Shown here one piece after another: positions 25,128-33,580 of a stretch of 64,000 nucleotides of DNA (the stretch's first letter is position 1; each line of letters opens with the position of its first letter). A program made the position numbers and the translations under genes. This DNA is from JAMLJG01 sp035327585 (GTDB taxonomy: Bacteria; Verrucomicrobiota; Kiritimatiellia; CAIVKH01), in contig DAOLDD010000021.1 in the NCBI GenBank assembly GCA_035327585.1, forward strand, positions 3,556 to 67,555, in the 5' to 3' direction. The notes under the pieces were generated by a model that saw nothing but the letters and a program-made list of their open reading frames with translations, did not search any database and was not told where the DNA came from.

Positions 25128-27422
25128 TCACACGTGGGTTGAGGGAACTGGCCTGGGAGGGCATATAAGCCAGACGTTTTTGTCGCGGGTGTGCTGCCAT
25201 AAATACCGCTCCGGCAAGCGCTTGGATAGGCGACCAAGATAGACCGCACAGGCCGTGTTGAAGGATAGCAACCGACTGACTTCATTTCCGAAGTCGACTG
25301 ATGCACGCAGTTGACGTTCGAGCTCCGCCGCAGTGCCTGACCAAGCCGTGTCGGTAGGGCTGGGAAAGAGTACGGCATCGAGAATGGCCGCCAGTTTGCT
25401 CTCGGGTGCGAGGTCGGCGAGCACCTGAAGGATGTGGGGATGGTGAAAATGCCTCACGCCATACCGATGGGAAATCAGTTCGTCGGGAATCCGCCATGCC
25501 TGAAGCGCGGCCGCGAAGGCGGGAAGTTCCTGTGTGAGCAACTGCCAGCAGCGGGCCCGTCCCTCGCCGGTATCCGTCTCACACGGAAGTGTGGCCTGGC
25601 GTGCGCGAAAGAGCATAATCTTGTCCGCAAGGCTCTCGTCGATCGGCGGCAAGATCATCAAATTCTCGGGTTCGTCGTTGACCGTGATGGACAAGCGCCA
25701 GAAGACTGACAGGATGAGGGCGTCGCGGTGTTTGGCGTGCAGACGCTGGCCTTCGTTGGCCGTGATTTCCTTGATCCGCGCACCGAAATTACGTCGGTCC
25801 TCCAGGCGCGTGCTGGGCACGTCGTCTTCCACCACCAAGTGCTCGGCCTCGAACAGGTCCTTGTTGAATTCCGTCCTACCCGCCATGAAGGCATACGGGC
25901 GCGCGAAGCGGGCGCCAAACAACTCGGTCAGAAGTTTCTGTAACAGGCTTTTGCCGCAATTGCGGGGTCCGGCGATGGCCAACACCTGACCCGGTCGAAA
26001 ACTGCCGCTGGCGAGGGATTCGACGCCGAGCTTGAGCCAGCTCATCAGGGTAGGGAATTGGGCCGGGTCATCCTCAAGAAGCGTTCGAAGAAAGGTGCCC
26101 AGAGTGGGCCATTCGCCCGCTGATGGGACCACAAACCGGGGCCCCTTGGTTATGAGGATGCGACCAGCGGGTACCTGATGAACACCGGCGCGCCAGCCCG
26201 CGAGCAGGCCGGCATAGACCAACGACCGTTTGTCTTGCGTATCCAGAATGGCTGCGTCCTGTCGGGAGAGCGTTTCTCCCTCGGCAGGCTTGGCGGAGAG
26301 CCCGCGGCTGCGCAGGAAGCGTTTGTATTGGGATTCGTTGTAGGAGAGCCACGTCCCCTCGGAATTCTTGATCAGGTATTCCTTCCGTCCGCCGTCATAG
26401 TAGTCGGCTTCCCCGACGACACTGGCAGAAGCCGGGCCCGATGGGTGAGTCGCGGTAGCGCGAACGAACACGGGCGCCGAAGCGGCCCGGGCCAGCATAT
26501 CCGTGCGTAATGCCGCAGGCTCCAGGGCATCGCGCGCCTCGCAATAGTCGGCGAGATCTCCCTTCTCCGGAAGGTCGGGGAGATTGAGCATCCTGACGCG
26601 GGCGGGCGGATCGAGCGCCAGCAGGGTCGTGGCGACCTGCTCGGCGTACGTGGCCCCGGCGGGGTCGTTGTCGGGCAGAATGACGACATCGCGGCCGGCG
26701 AGGGGCGTCCAATCGGATTTCGAGGGTGACTTGGCGCCATGCGCACTGGTCGTGCAGAGCAGCCCGATCTGTATTCCGGCGTCGGCCGCCTTCTCGCCTT
26801 CGCAGACGAAGACCGTGTCCGGCGAGGCCATGATGGCGGGCAGATTGTACAGCGGCCAGAGCCCCGGCGGATCGCCAACGCGCCAACCATCGCCGTCGAC
26901 ATGGATGGGCACATAGGTTTTGGCAGGCGCTTGCTCGTGGTCTTCAATGGTGTCGAAGCGCAGCACCTGGGCAATCAAGGGGCCTGTCGGCAAATGGTAG
27001 GACCATCGGCCCGTTTCTCGATGGTCACGATTGGTGCGGCTGTTGACGGACCAGAGGGCGGCGCGCGCCGCGGTAGTTGCATCTGGGTGCAGTCTGCCGC
27101 GCGTGCGCTTCGCCGGAGCAGCGACAGGCACGACTGTTTGCCCATACAGCGGGGCGATGAAGGCAACGGCTTCGCCGAAGCTGCAATTGCGAATCTGTCG
27201 AACGAGGTCGAAGGCATCGCCATGCCAGCCGCACTTGTGGCATTTGAAGCCGGCCTCAACAGACAAGTCGGCCGTCCGATGAGGGCGTCCGTCGTTTTGG
27301 CAGAATGGGCAGAAGTAGCGAATGCCCTGCTTCTGCAAGGGCAGGGCGCTGGCGATCCGGGCTCGGTCGCCATCAATGGCGGCGCGCAGGAGGGCAACAT
27401 CCGTTTTGTGAAGGTTCTTCAT
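25128..27422 (-). CDS. Phage/satellite-type primase-helicase (CHC2 - TOPRIM - helicase)
   Basis: 764 residues. A CHC2-type zinc finger (CPFC ... CHKCGWHG, about 38-69) is followed by a TOPRIM domain with VFVCEGEKAADAG and VVILPDNDPAGATYAEQ. A superfamily 3-like helicase part follows, with Walker A IAGPRNCGKSLLQKLL and the acidic pair in LVVEDDVPS. This is the layout of bifunctional replication proteins in satellites and integrative elements: it opens and primes DNA at the element's own origin. Its ATG overlaps the stop of a small upstream gene (ATGA). Confidence 0.88.
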   Translation of the reverse strand: MKNLHKTDVALLRAAIDGDRARIASALPLQKQGIRYFCPFCQNDGRPHRTADLSVEAGFKCHKCGWHGDAFDLVRQIRNCSFGEAVAFIAPLYGQTVVPVAAPAKRTRGRLHPDATTAARAALWSVNSRTNRDHRETGRWSYHLPTGPLIAQVLRFDTIEDHEQAPAKTYVPIHVDGDGWRVGDPPGLWPLYNLPAIMASPDTVFVCEGEKAADAGIQIGLLCTTSAHGAKSPSKSDWTPLAGRDVVILPDNDPAGATYAEQVATTLLALDPPARVRMLNLPDLPEKGDLADYCEARDALEPAALRTDMLARAASAPVFVRATATHPSGPASASVVGEADYYDGGRKEYLIKNSEGTWLSYNESQYKRFLRSRGLSAKPAEGETLSRQDAAILDTQDKRSLVYAGLLAGWRAGVHQVPAGRILITKGPRFVVPSAGEWPTLGTFLRTLLEDDPAQFPTLMSWLKLGVESLASGSFRPGQVLAIAGPRNCGKSLLQKLLTELFGARFARPYAFMAGRTEFNKDLFEAEHLVVEDDVPSTRLEDRRNFGARIKEITANEGQRLHAKHRDALILSVFWRLSITVNDEPENLMILPPIDESLADKIMLFRARQATLPCETDTGEGRARCWQLLTQELPAFAAALQAWRIPDELISHRYGVRHFHHPHILQVLADLAPESKLAAILDAVLFPSPTDTAWSGTAAELERQLRASVDFGNEVSRLLSFNTACAVYLGRLSKRLPERYLWQHTRDKNVWLICPPRPVPSTHV

Positions 27423-27619
27423 GGGCCGTTCCCCAAGAGGTCAGGATGGTGACCGTTGGGTGCGACGCCCCGGTCCCGCTCCGCCGGGGCGTCCGGCGGA
27501 GGCGGGCGACGGGAACAACGAAGTGCATCGGCGCGAAGCTTGAACTCGTCAGGGGAACAGGCGCCGACGGGGAACTGGTGGAACCACGCTACGTCTGTAC
27601 GCGGGGTCATCAGGAGCAC
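27419..27619 (-). CDS. Small coupled protein between the HTH gene and the primase
   Basis: 66 residues; Pro/Asp/Arg-rich in the second half. The gene overlaps the HTH gene by 10 bases and the primase start by 4 bases, which makes it likely to be translated. The sequence TDVAWFHQFPVGACSPDEFKLRADAL looks coding; the remainder is of low complexity. No family is recognised. Confidence 0.45.
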   Translation of the reverse strand: MLLMTPRTDVAWFHQFPVGACSPDEFKLRADALRCSRRPPPPDAPAERDRGVAPNGHHPDLLGNGP

Positions 27620-27807
27620 TCCCCGATGGCCGGAACCTCGCGAGACTTCAGATAGCGAAGAATCGAGTGGCGGTCATAGGAGACCGTCTTGTGGCCCAAG
27701 CGGTAGAATTTGATGAGCCTGCGGCTGCGAAGCTCCTTCAGTTTTCGCCGTGTGCAGCCCAGAGTCATCTGGGCTTCTTCGGCGTTCAGTCGTTCAGCAA
27801 TTTCCAT
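27610..27807 (-). CDS. Small helix-turn-helix protein, excisionase/AlpA-like
   Basis: 65 residues from the ATG at 27807, chosen because GGAGG lies five bases upstream. The sequence has a MerR-like winged HTH: MEIAERLNAEEAQMTLGCTR, then RRKLKELRSRRLIKFYRLGH and the wing TVSYDRHSILRYL. Proteins of this size in front of a primase in satellites regulate excision or the replication module. Longer starts at 27849 and 27867 are open but have no ribosome site. Confidence 0.7.
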   Translation of the reverse strand: MEIAERLNAEEAQMTLGCTRRKLKELRSRRLIKFYRLGHKTVSYDRHSILRYLKSREVPAIGECS

Positions 27808-27923
27808 TTGGACCTCCACAGCGGCGCATGGATCGGTTTGCGTGCGCATGTGAAGAGAGATAGGCATAAAGCCGCCGTGCCTCAAAAGGAGTGACCGCCG
27901 GATAAGCCCGGTGCGTTGAATGC

Positions 27924-27952
27924 GAAAAACCCCCGTAAAAACGGGGGTTTTA
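27924..27952 (-). terminator. Rho-independent terminator, probably bidirectional
   Basis: A near-perfect stem AAAACCCCCGT / ACGGGGGTTTT encloses a short A-rich loop and has T-runs in both directions. It lies 32 bases past the stop of the unknown cassette gene at 27984 and just upstream of the HTH-primase operon, so it insulates one from the other. Confidence 0.85.
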
Positions 27953-27983
27953 TGCAGGCCGCCGGATAGCGCCGGTTAAGCGG

Positions 27984-28970
27984 TCAGCGTGCTTCGTAGA
28001 AATAGTCGTCGGAAAGCCAGGCCATGCGTTCTCCGGTGCGCTCATCCACGCGCTGACGAATGAGGCCCCACATTTCGGGGTACGATTCGGAATCAAGCGA
28101 TTTATCCAGACGCTCTATGCGCACGCCTGGAAGCAGCGCGTCGAGTGACGCCGGGCTGTTGCCCTTCGTCCAGTTCTCGTAGAGCGCCCGGATAATGTTG
28201 GTCGCCTGGCGCGCTCGCGTGCGCGTTTCCGCCGCCTTCCATTGTTCGCAATAGACCGTTTTGAATTGGTTGCTGAACGTCACGCGTGATTTGGGGCGCG
28301 CTTGCGCCCGCGCGGGGCTGTGTGCGGCGAGGATTTCAAGCAATGTGCGCGGCGCCTCGAAAGTGCCGTCATTTCGCGGCGCCACAGCCGTAGGAAGGTG
28401 GACAAGGATGCAATGCCGTGTGTGGAGGTAGCTGGCGACCTCTGCATCGCAGTCCATGTGCAGCACAATCTTGGGGCCGGTAGCGAGAATGGCTGCATCC
28501 AGAAGCAGCGGGCTGCACTTGAATGGGAAAAGAAGAACGATCTGCCATGTGACCGTATCGTTAAGAACAGCACCGAGTTCGAGGAAAGGAGCGGCCTGCG
28601 CTTCTTCCTTGGCACGGAGGGGCCGGAATCGGAGGGCACTGGATAGACCGTCAATCAGCCGCGCGGGATTGATTCCTGCACGGGTGATGTCATTTTTGCC
28701 GAGCGTTCTATCGGACTCGCATAGCCCGCAATCGTCGGGCACTTCCAAGATGTACAGATTCTTTTTCGGGTTGCTCACGCGTCGTGGCCAGCCGCACTGG
28801 GCACAGGGGACTGTACCGGCGGGCGGTCCGGAGAACGGAGTGAGCAGGGGCTGGATCAGCGGGAACGCCGCGCCAGCTGCGTTGCGCCAGCCGAACATCG
28901 GTGTGCCGCAGCCGCCGTATCGCTGAAGGGCCGTCCAGTACTCAGGCGGCGCAGGCGCGTGCAAGGACAT
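27984..28970 (-). CDS. Second gene of an unknown two-gene cassette; zinc-ribbon protein
   Basis: 328 residues from ATG 28970 (AGAGG upstream; earlier in-frame ATGs lie inside the previous gene). The N-terminal third has a Cys pair CAQCGW and a second pair CGLC, a likely zinc ribbon with an aromatic tail. The middle is alpha/beta (IVLLFPFKCSPLLLDAAIL, IVLHMDCDAEVASYL, HCILVHLP). The C-terminal third is basic and helical (ETRTRARQATNIIRALYENW). It overlaps the upstream gene by 29 bases. I recognise no family. Confidence 0.65.
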   Translation of the reverse strand: MSLHAPAPPEYWTALQRYGGCGTPMFGWRNAAGAAFPLIQPLLTPFSGPPAGTVPCAQCGWPRRVSNPKKNLYILEVPDDCGLCESDRTLGKNDITRAGINPARLIDGLSSALRFRPLRAKEEAQAAPFLELGAVLNDTVTWQIVLLFPFKCSPLLLDAAILATGPKIVLHMDCDAEVASYLHTRHCILVHLPTAVAPRNDGTFEAPRTLLEILAAHSPARAQARPKSRVTFSNQFKTVYCEQWKAAETRTRARQATNIIRALYENWTKGNSPASLDALLPGVRIERLDKSLDSESYPEMWGLIRQRVDERTGERMAWLSDDYFYEAR

Positions 28971-30138
28971 CCAAGCCTCTGGCGAAATGGCGCAAATGCA
29001 GGAAGGTTTCGAAGGCTTTGGCCTTGTCATCGCGGCTGTATGACAAGGTGTTCCCCCGATTGACGCGGCAGCGAAGCGGCGCGCGCATGTGCGGGAGGTG
29101 CACGTCGAAAATTGCATACGCGATGGAGTCCGCTTCCGGCGGAACAGGCGCTTTCGCTCCCATGGTGGTGGCGTACCACTGTTTGCGGGCTGCCCGGTAT
29201 TCGGTGGGCGCACCGTTCTCGAGCACTGAGTAACTGACGGCGTAGAGGTCCACTGCGGACAACCCTTCAACGTCTTCGCAGGAAACCACTGCGATATCAG
29301 GACTGCGAAGCGGGTCGAGCGTGAAGATTTCCCGCTTCAGGAAAAAGTGGATGTCGTTGAAATAGAAGTCGGAAAATGCCTGGCGGTACAGTTCGACCAA
29401 CCCGTCGCGCGCATTGACCTTGAGCACACCGGTCGTGCGATCGAATACGACCACATCGTAGACGCGGAGCATCAGCGTGCGCGTCTCCTCCCTCTCATCA
29501 GCGTCGAAATACGTGACGCGCTCGGGCAGGCGTGAGCGCCGGATCAAGAACCAGTCTTCGTTGGGGTCCTCCAGAAAAGGAATGATCGCAACCCCCCGCG
29601 TCAGTCCGCCCTTGGCAAGGCCCCGTTTGATTTGCTGCAGAAGCCGGGCCAGACTCTCCTCGTTGGCCACCGGGGCCTCGGCGGCGGCGGATGCGTCGCT
29701 CGGCAGGAAATAGTGGAACGTCCGGCGGGATTTCAGGGTCACGCGCGAGAGCGCGGCCTCAAGAATTGACGGACGCGCTAACCAAACGGTGAGCGCATAG
29801 TCGGCATCGGAGAGCCCGGCCGGGATATCCAGACCTTTGCGGGGGCGTGTGTAGTGGACCTCCTCGGCCAGCAATCGGCGATTCTTCGCGTTCGAGTACA
29901 AGTTGAGCAGGAACAGCACCTCGCCGAGTTCGGGTGAAATACCGCGGCTGGTCAGGAGCGGGACGAGGAGGCTCAGGTCCAGACGTTCGGCCTCGGACTC
30001 GGGCGGGATGGCCCCCTGCGAGAAGAGAGGCGCAAAATCCTGCGGGAATGCGAGGGCCAACCTCACCAGCAACGGCTTGGAAAACCGGCTCAGGTTCTCG
30101 ACCGTTGAGAAAATACGACGGCTGTCACGTTTCGCCAT
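28942..30138 (-). CDS. First gene of an unknown two-gene cassette
   Basis: 398 residues with no signal peptide or membrane segment. The first 150 residues are helical (LSRFSKPLLVRLALAFPQDF). The middle is beta-rich (DWFLIRRSRLPERVTYFDAD, VYDVVVFDRTTGVLKVNARDG). The end is again helical (AKAFETFLHLRHFARGLDVL). The middle part has the look of a sensor or scaffold domain rather than an enzyme. It is transcribed away from the AbiEi-like/Fic gene at 30468 and is the leading gene of a cassette closed by a strong terminator. No family is recognised. Confidence 0.65.
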   Translation of the reverse strand: MAKRDSRRIFSTVENLSRFSKPLLVRLALAFPQDFAPLFSQGAIPPESEAERLDLSLLVPLLTSRGISPELGEVLFLLNLYSNAKNRRLLAEEVHYTRPRKGLDIPAGLSDADYALTVWLARPSILEAALSRVTLKSRRTFHYFLPSDASAAAEAPVANEESLARLLQQIKRGLAKGGLTRGVAIIPFLEDPNEDWFLIRRSRLPERVTYFDADEREETRTLMLRVYDVVVFDRTTGVLKVNARDGLVELYRQAFSDFYFNDIHFFLKREIFTLDPLRSPDIAVVSCEDVEGLSAVDLYAVSYSVLENGAPTEYRAARKQWYATTMGAKAPVPPEADSIAYAIFDVHLPHMRAPLRCRVNRGNTLSYSRDDKAKAFETFLHLRHFARGLDVLARACAA

Positions 30139-30467
30139 GATGGAAAACTCCTACGGGGTGGGGTTGTGTCCGCAGTCGGCGTCTTCTGCCGTTTTGGACT
30201 CGTTTCGGTCCCTAACTTCATGACAAATATCGCCACGCGCCGTGCGTCGCAACTCTTCTTCTGAACTATTTATAAACTCTTTGTGGTGATGCATTTGTGC
30301 GTGTTGTTGAGCCGGATTTACGCGCCATATCCGCGCAAATCTCATCTATCCGAATAAACGATTTGTTTGCGGGCTTCGGAGGCGCGAAGAACACAAAAAC
30401 ACAGTAGGTGATTGCTAAATAACACAGTAAATGATAGCAGGATAACACTGTAGATTTTGGGGCCGTT
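30139..30467. promoter_or_regulatory. Divergent intergenic region with AACACAGT direct repeats at 23-bp spacing
   Basis: AACACAGT occurs at 30398-30405 and 30421-30428 and AACACTGT at 30444-30451, so the starts are exactly 23 bp apart, about two helical turns. The first two copies share most of the 23-bp unit. The array ends 16 bases before the start codon of the AbiEi-like/Fic gene. It is likely an operator bound by a repressor, possibly that gene's own N-terminal domain. The region is A+T-rich and should hold promoters in both directions. Confidence 0.6.
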
Positions 30468-32039
30468 ATGGGTGATGTACATCACAAGGATCTGGCGGAT
30501 GCGCTCGAGCGGGCCACGAAAGTGGCGCCGCGCGGAGTGGTGAAGTCTGCCAAGGTGCGGCGCGCTGACCGGGAACTTCTGCTGCGGGCGGGCTATCTGC
30601 AGGACATCGTCAAGGGTTGGTATTTCCTGGTCCGGCCGGGAACGGCGGGCGGCGAGAGCACGGCGTGGTATGCCTCGTTCTGGAGCTTCGTCGCGACTTA
30701 CCTCGGGGAGCGATTCGCAGATGACTACTGTCTGTCGGCGGTGGCCTCTCTTGAGTTGCACGTGGGAGCCGTCACGGTCCCGAGCCAGGTTGTCGCCATG
30801 ACCGCACACGGCGGGAAGACCTTGCTGAATCTACCGCATGCCACGTCCGTGTTGGTCTATCAGGATGCCAGGGGGTTGCCGTCCGATGTGGAGACGCTGG
30901 ATGGCGTGCGTGTGATGCCCCTGGCTCGGGCGCTATGCCGCCTGCCGCCGGCCTATTTTCATGCGCAGCCCATTAATGCCGAGTTGGCGCTGCGGGCGAT
31001 GGGCGATCCGTCCGCGCTGGTTCGCATCATTCTGGAAGAGCGATCCCCGACCTTGGCGGGCCGATTTGTGGGTGCGTACACGTTTATCGGGGATGACTCC
31101 ACCGCGCAGGAAATCGTCGCGGCAACCCGCTCACTCGGCTTGGCGTATCGACCGGAGAACCCCTTCAATCGTCCCCAGCCCGCGCTCGCAGCGGGACCCC
31201 GGATTCTGTCGGCATCCGCTGGCCGCATTCAGGCCCTGTTCCGGGCCATGAGCAAACCCGTTGCTGCCGTGTTCAAGGGCGTGAAACCCCGGCCGGTGCG
31301 GGATGTCGATCTCTGCCTGCGGCGAATTGACAACGTGTATGTGAACGACGCCTACAATTCGCTCTCCATTGAGGGGTATCAGGTCAGCCCTGAACTCATT
31401 CAACGCATTCGCGAAGGCCAGTGGGCGCCTGATATGGATCCGTCGGATCGAGGTGCCCGCGATGCGATGGCGGCCAAGGGGTATCTCGACGCGTTTCGCC
31501 GCGTGCGCAGCTGCATCCGCGATGTCATGAAGGGGGCGGACGCCTCCGCCGTCGCACGCGTTGAATACCAGAATTGGTATCGCGCCCTCTTCAGTGAAAG
31601 CGTGAAGGCCGGGTTGCTGGACGCGCACCGGCTGGCCGGACATCGGAATGGTCCGGTGTATATCCGCAACTCCAAGCACGTCCCCCCGCGCGCAACGGTC
31701 GTCGCCGATTGCATGGAAGCCCTGTTTGACTGCTTGCAGGCCGAGAAGAACCCCGTTGTGCGGGGCGTGTTGGGGCATTTCTTCATGGGCTTTATCCACC
31801 CGTATTTCGATGGCAACGGACGCTCCGCCCGCTTCCTTATGAATTTCTTCCTGTCCTCGGCCGGATACACGTGGACGATCGTGCGGAACGAGCGCCGCGA
31901 CGCTTATCTGGCTGCGCTGGAGCGGGCATCGGTTCACGGTGAAATCGAGCCCTTCGCGCGTTTCCTGCGCGAAGAGATGGCCGTGGATTGGCGGCTCGCC
32001 GCGGGGAAGGGGACTCGCCGCCGGGCGAGCAGACGCTGA
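30468..32039 (+). CDS. Fic-family protein with AbiEi-like N-terminal domain
   Basis: 523 residues. The N-terminal third resembles the AbiEi / type IV antitoxin winged-helix and core: KSAKVRRADRELLLRAGYLQ, then IVKGWYFLVRP. The C-terminal Fic domain has the motif HPYFDGNGRSARF (about 445-457). Before it, NSLSIEGYQV fits the inhibitory motif SxxxEG. The protein thus joins a DNA-binding antitoxin-like part to a nucleotidyl-transferring toxin-like part. It may repress its own promoter through the repeats just upstream. The C-terminus is Arg-rich. It converges on the integrase gene with only 6 bases between them. Confidence 0.85.
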   Translation: MGDVHHKDLADALERATKVAPRGVVKSAKVRRADRELLLRAGYLQDIVKGWYFLVRPGTAGGESTAWYASFWSFVATYLGERFADDYCLSAVASLELHVGAVTVPSQVVAMTAHGGKTLLNLPHATSVLVYQDARGLPSDVETLDGVRVMPLARALCRLPPAYFHAQPINAELALRAMGDPSALVRIILEERSPTLAGRFVGAYTFIGDDSTAQEIVAATRSLGLAYRPENPFNRPQPALAAGPRILSASAGRIQALFRAMSKPVAAVFKGVKPRPVRDVDLCLRRIDNVYVNDAYNSLSIEGYQVSPELIQRIREGQWAPDMDPSDRGARDAMAAKGYLDAFRRVRSCIRDVMKGADASAVARVEYQNWYRALFSESVKAGLLDAHRLAGHRNGPVYIRNSKHVPPRATVVADCMEALFDCLQAEKNPVVRGVLGHFFMGFIHPYFDGNGRSARFLMNFFLSSAGYTWTIVRNERRDAYLAALERASVHGEIEPFARFLREEMAVDWRLAAGKGTRRRASRR

Positions 32040-32045
32040 CTCGCG

Positions 32046-33344
32046 TTACGTTGCGGCTGATGCGGGCAGGCTCACGGACGAAGGGCGGATGGCCCAGAAC
32101 TGGTGGGCCTGCTCGGCGCGAATGGCGCGGCGGTAGTGCTGGAACAGCATTTCCAGTTGCGAGCCATGCCCGAGTTGCGACGCCGTCTTGCCGGCATCGT
32201 TATGTTCGGCCAGGTGATAGCTCGCGAACGTGTGCCGCATGATATCGGCCTTCCACACCTTGGTCCCCTTGCGCGCCCCGAGTCGCTTCTGTCGGAACTT
32301 CTTGCCGTTGGCCCGCGTGAGTTCGTAGTAGCCCTTCACTTCCCGCGGCGGGATCAACTCCGCCTTTTCGCGGATCAGGTCGAACTTCTGGCGGAGGAAG
32401 ACGATGGGGCCCACATGCTGCCGGTAGGGCGTGAGCCACTCGATCAGGTTGGGGCTCATATCGACATAGCGTTCGCGGCGAGTCTTGGCGCTGGCGGCTT
32501 CGACGTGGATGGTGCGGTGGGTGAAATCGATGTTCCGCCAATCGAGATGCGCCAGCTCATTTTCGGGGCGAAGGCCCGCGAAAATGCCGATGGCGAAGTA
32601 GGGAATCATATCGGGGGCGTGCTCCAGCGTGGCCCGAAGGAGACGCGTGGCCTCGTCGGGCGTCAGGATCGCGATCCGCTTGTAGCCCCCGTTCCGCTTC
32701 GGCAATTCGATGACGGATGCAGGATTGCCCTCCCGGTACGCGCGTTTCACGGCGTAATTGAAGAAGCTCACGAAGGCGCGCCGGTAGCCATCGCGATTCT
32801 CAATCGATTGTCCCTTCCGGGCATCGATCCATTTTTCGATGTCCTGTGTCGTGATGGCATGGACGTGTTCGCGTGCGTGTTCGAGGACAAAGCTCCCCAG
32901 TCGGGCCTTCACATCGGCCAGTGTCGCCGGACGACAGCCGGACTTTGTCTTGCTCGCGAGGTACTCCTCGTACACCTCGCGAAGGGGGCGCGGGCCTGTG
33001 GTGGGAGCCGAGTGCTTGAGCCAGAAACGAGCGGCGGCGAGCAGCGACCCCTTGCCACCGAGGACCTCGAACGCCTGCAGCGCGTCGATGCGCTGGCTGT
33101 CGGTCAGGGTGGTGAGGCGGACGCTGCGGTTGGTGTCCTCGAACCGTTCAACTTCCCGGAGGGAGGCGCGTCGAGTCCGTTGCGCTTCGGCGTAGATCTC
33201 CGCCTCTTCGATCGTGTCGAACTGGCGGCGTTCGCGTTTGCCAAAAATCTTCCCGCAGTCGACCAGAAATGCTGAACCTCGGGCGCGGATGCGTGGCCAC
33301 GAGGGCTTGCGTCCCGGCTTCCTTCGCGATGCTGTGCGAGCCAT
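32046..33344 (-). CDS. int: Tyrosine recombinase (integrase) of the element
   Basis: 432 residues from ATG 33344, which has AGGAGG eight bases upstream. The N-terminal Arg/Lys-rich part (KPGRKPSWPRIRARGSAF) is arm-binding-like. A core-binding domain (about 130-235) comes next. The catalytic domain has the first Arg in IFAGLRPENELAHLDW, a Lys in the AKTRRERYVDM hairpin, Arg-His in IMRHTFASYH, His in LGHGS and the Tyr in MLFQHYRRA. It lies right beside the truncated tRNA-Leu, as expected for an element that integrates into tRNA genes. Confidence 0.93.
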   Translation of the reverse strand: MARTASRRKPGRKPSWPRIRARGSAFLVDCGKIFGKRERRQFDTIEEAEIYAEAQRTRRASLREVERFEDTNRSVRLTTLTDSQRIDALQAFEVLGGKGSLLAAARFWLKHSAPTTGPRPLREVYEEYLASKTKSGCRPATLADVKARLGSFVLEHAREHVHAITTQDIEKWIDARKGQSIENRDGYRRAFVSFFNYAVKRAYREGNPASVIELPKRNGGYKRIAILTPDEATRLLRATLEHAPDMIPYFAIGIFAGLRPENELAHLDWRNIDFTHRTIHVEAASAKTRRERYVDMSPNLIEWLTPYRQHVGPIVFLRQKFDLIREKAELIPPREVKGYYELTRANGKKFRQKRLGARKGTKVWKADIMRHTFASYHLAEHNDAGKTASQLGHGSQLEMLFQHYRRAIRAEQAHQFWAIRPSSVSLPASAAT

Positions 33345-33440
33345 AAAATACCCTCCTAATTCCGATTTTAGGACGGCACAAAAGCGGCACAAATCTTAAA
33401 ACATCACGATTTGCTGAGTAAAATTGAAAATCGCGGAAGG

Positions 33441-33479
33441 CTTTTGAGTCCAGCGCGTCTGCCATTCCGCCACTCCGGC
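33441..33479 (-). pseudogene. 5' half of tRNA-Leu(CAA), cut at the anticodon loop: attachment site
   Basis: Read on the minus strand, acceptor GCCGGAG, positions TG, the D-arm (GCG ... CGC), the stem CTGGA and the loop CTCAAAA (anticodon CAA) are intact. The next bases do not give TCCAG, and no variable arm, T-loop or 3' acceptor follows. The break is therefore at the end of the anticodon loop, a usual crossover point for tyrosine recombinases. No matching 3' half is visible elsewhere in the window. Confidence 0.8.
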
Positions 33480-33580
33480 ACAGGAAGACGTACCTTCTAG
33501 CGAAGCCCGGGCATTGCGTCAACTCCGCCGCCGCGCGAATTTTCCGGTTTGGACGCGGTTCGTCGCTTGTGTAGCCCGGC

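Noticed and set aside
32103..33275. Plus-strand frame of 390 codons opposite the integrase
   Set aside because: Antisense shadow of the tyrosine recombinase; no motif.
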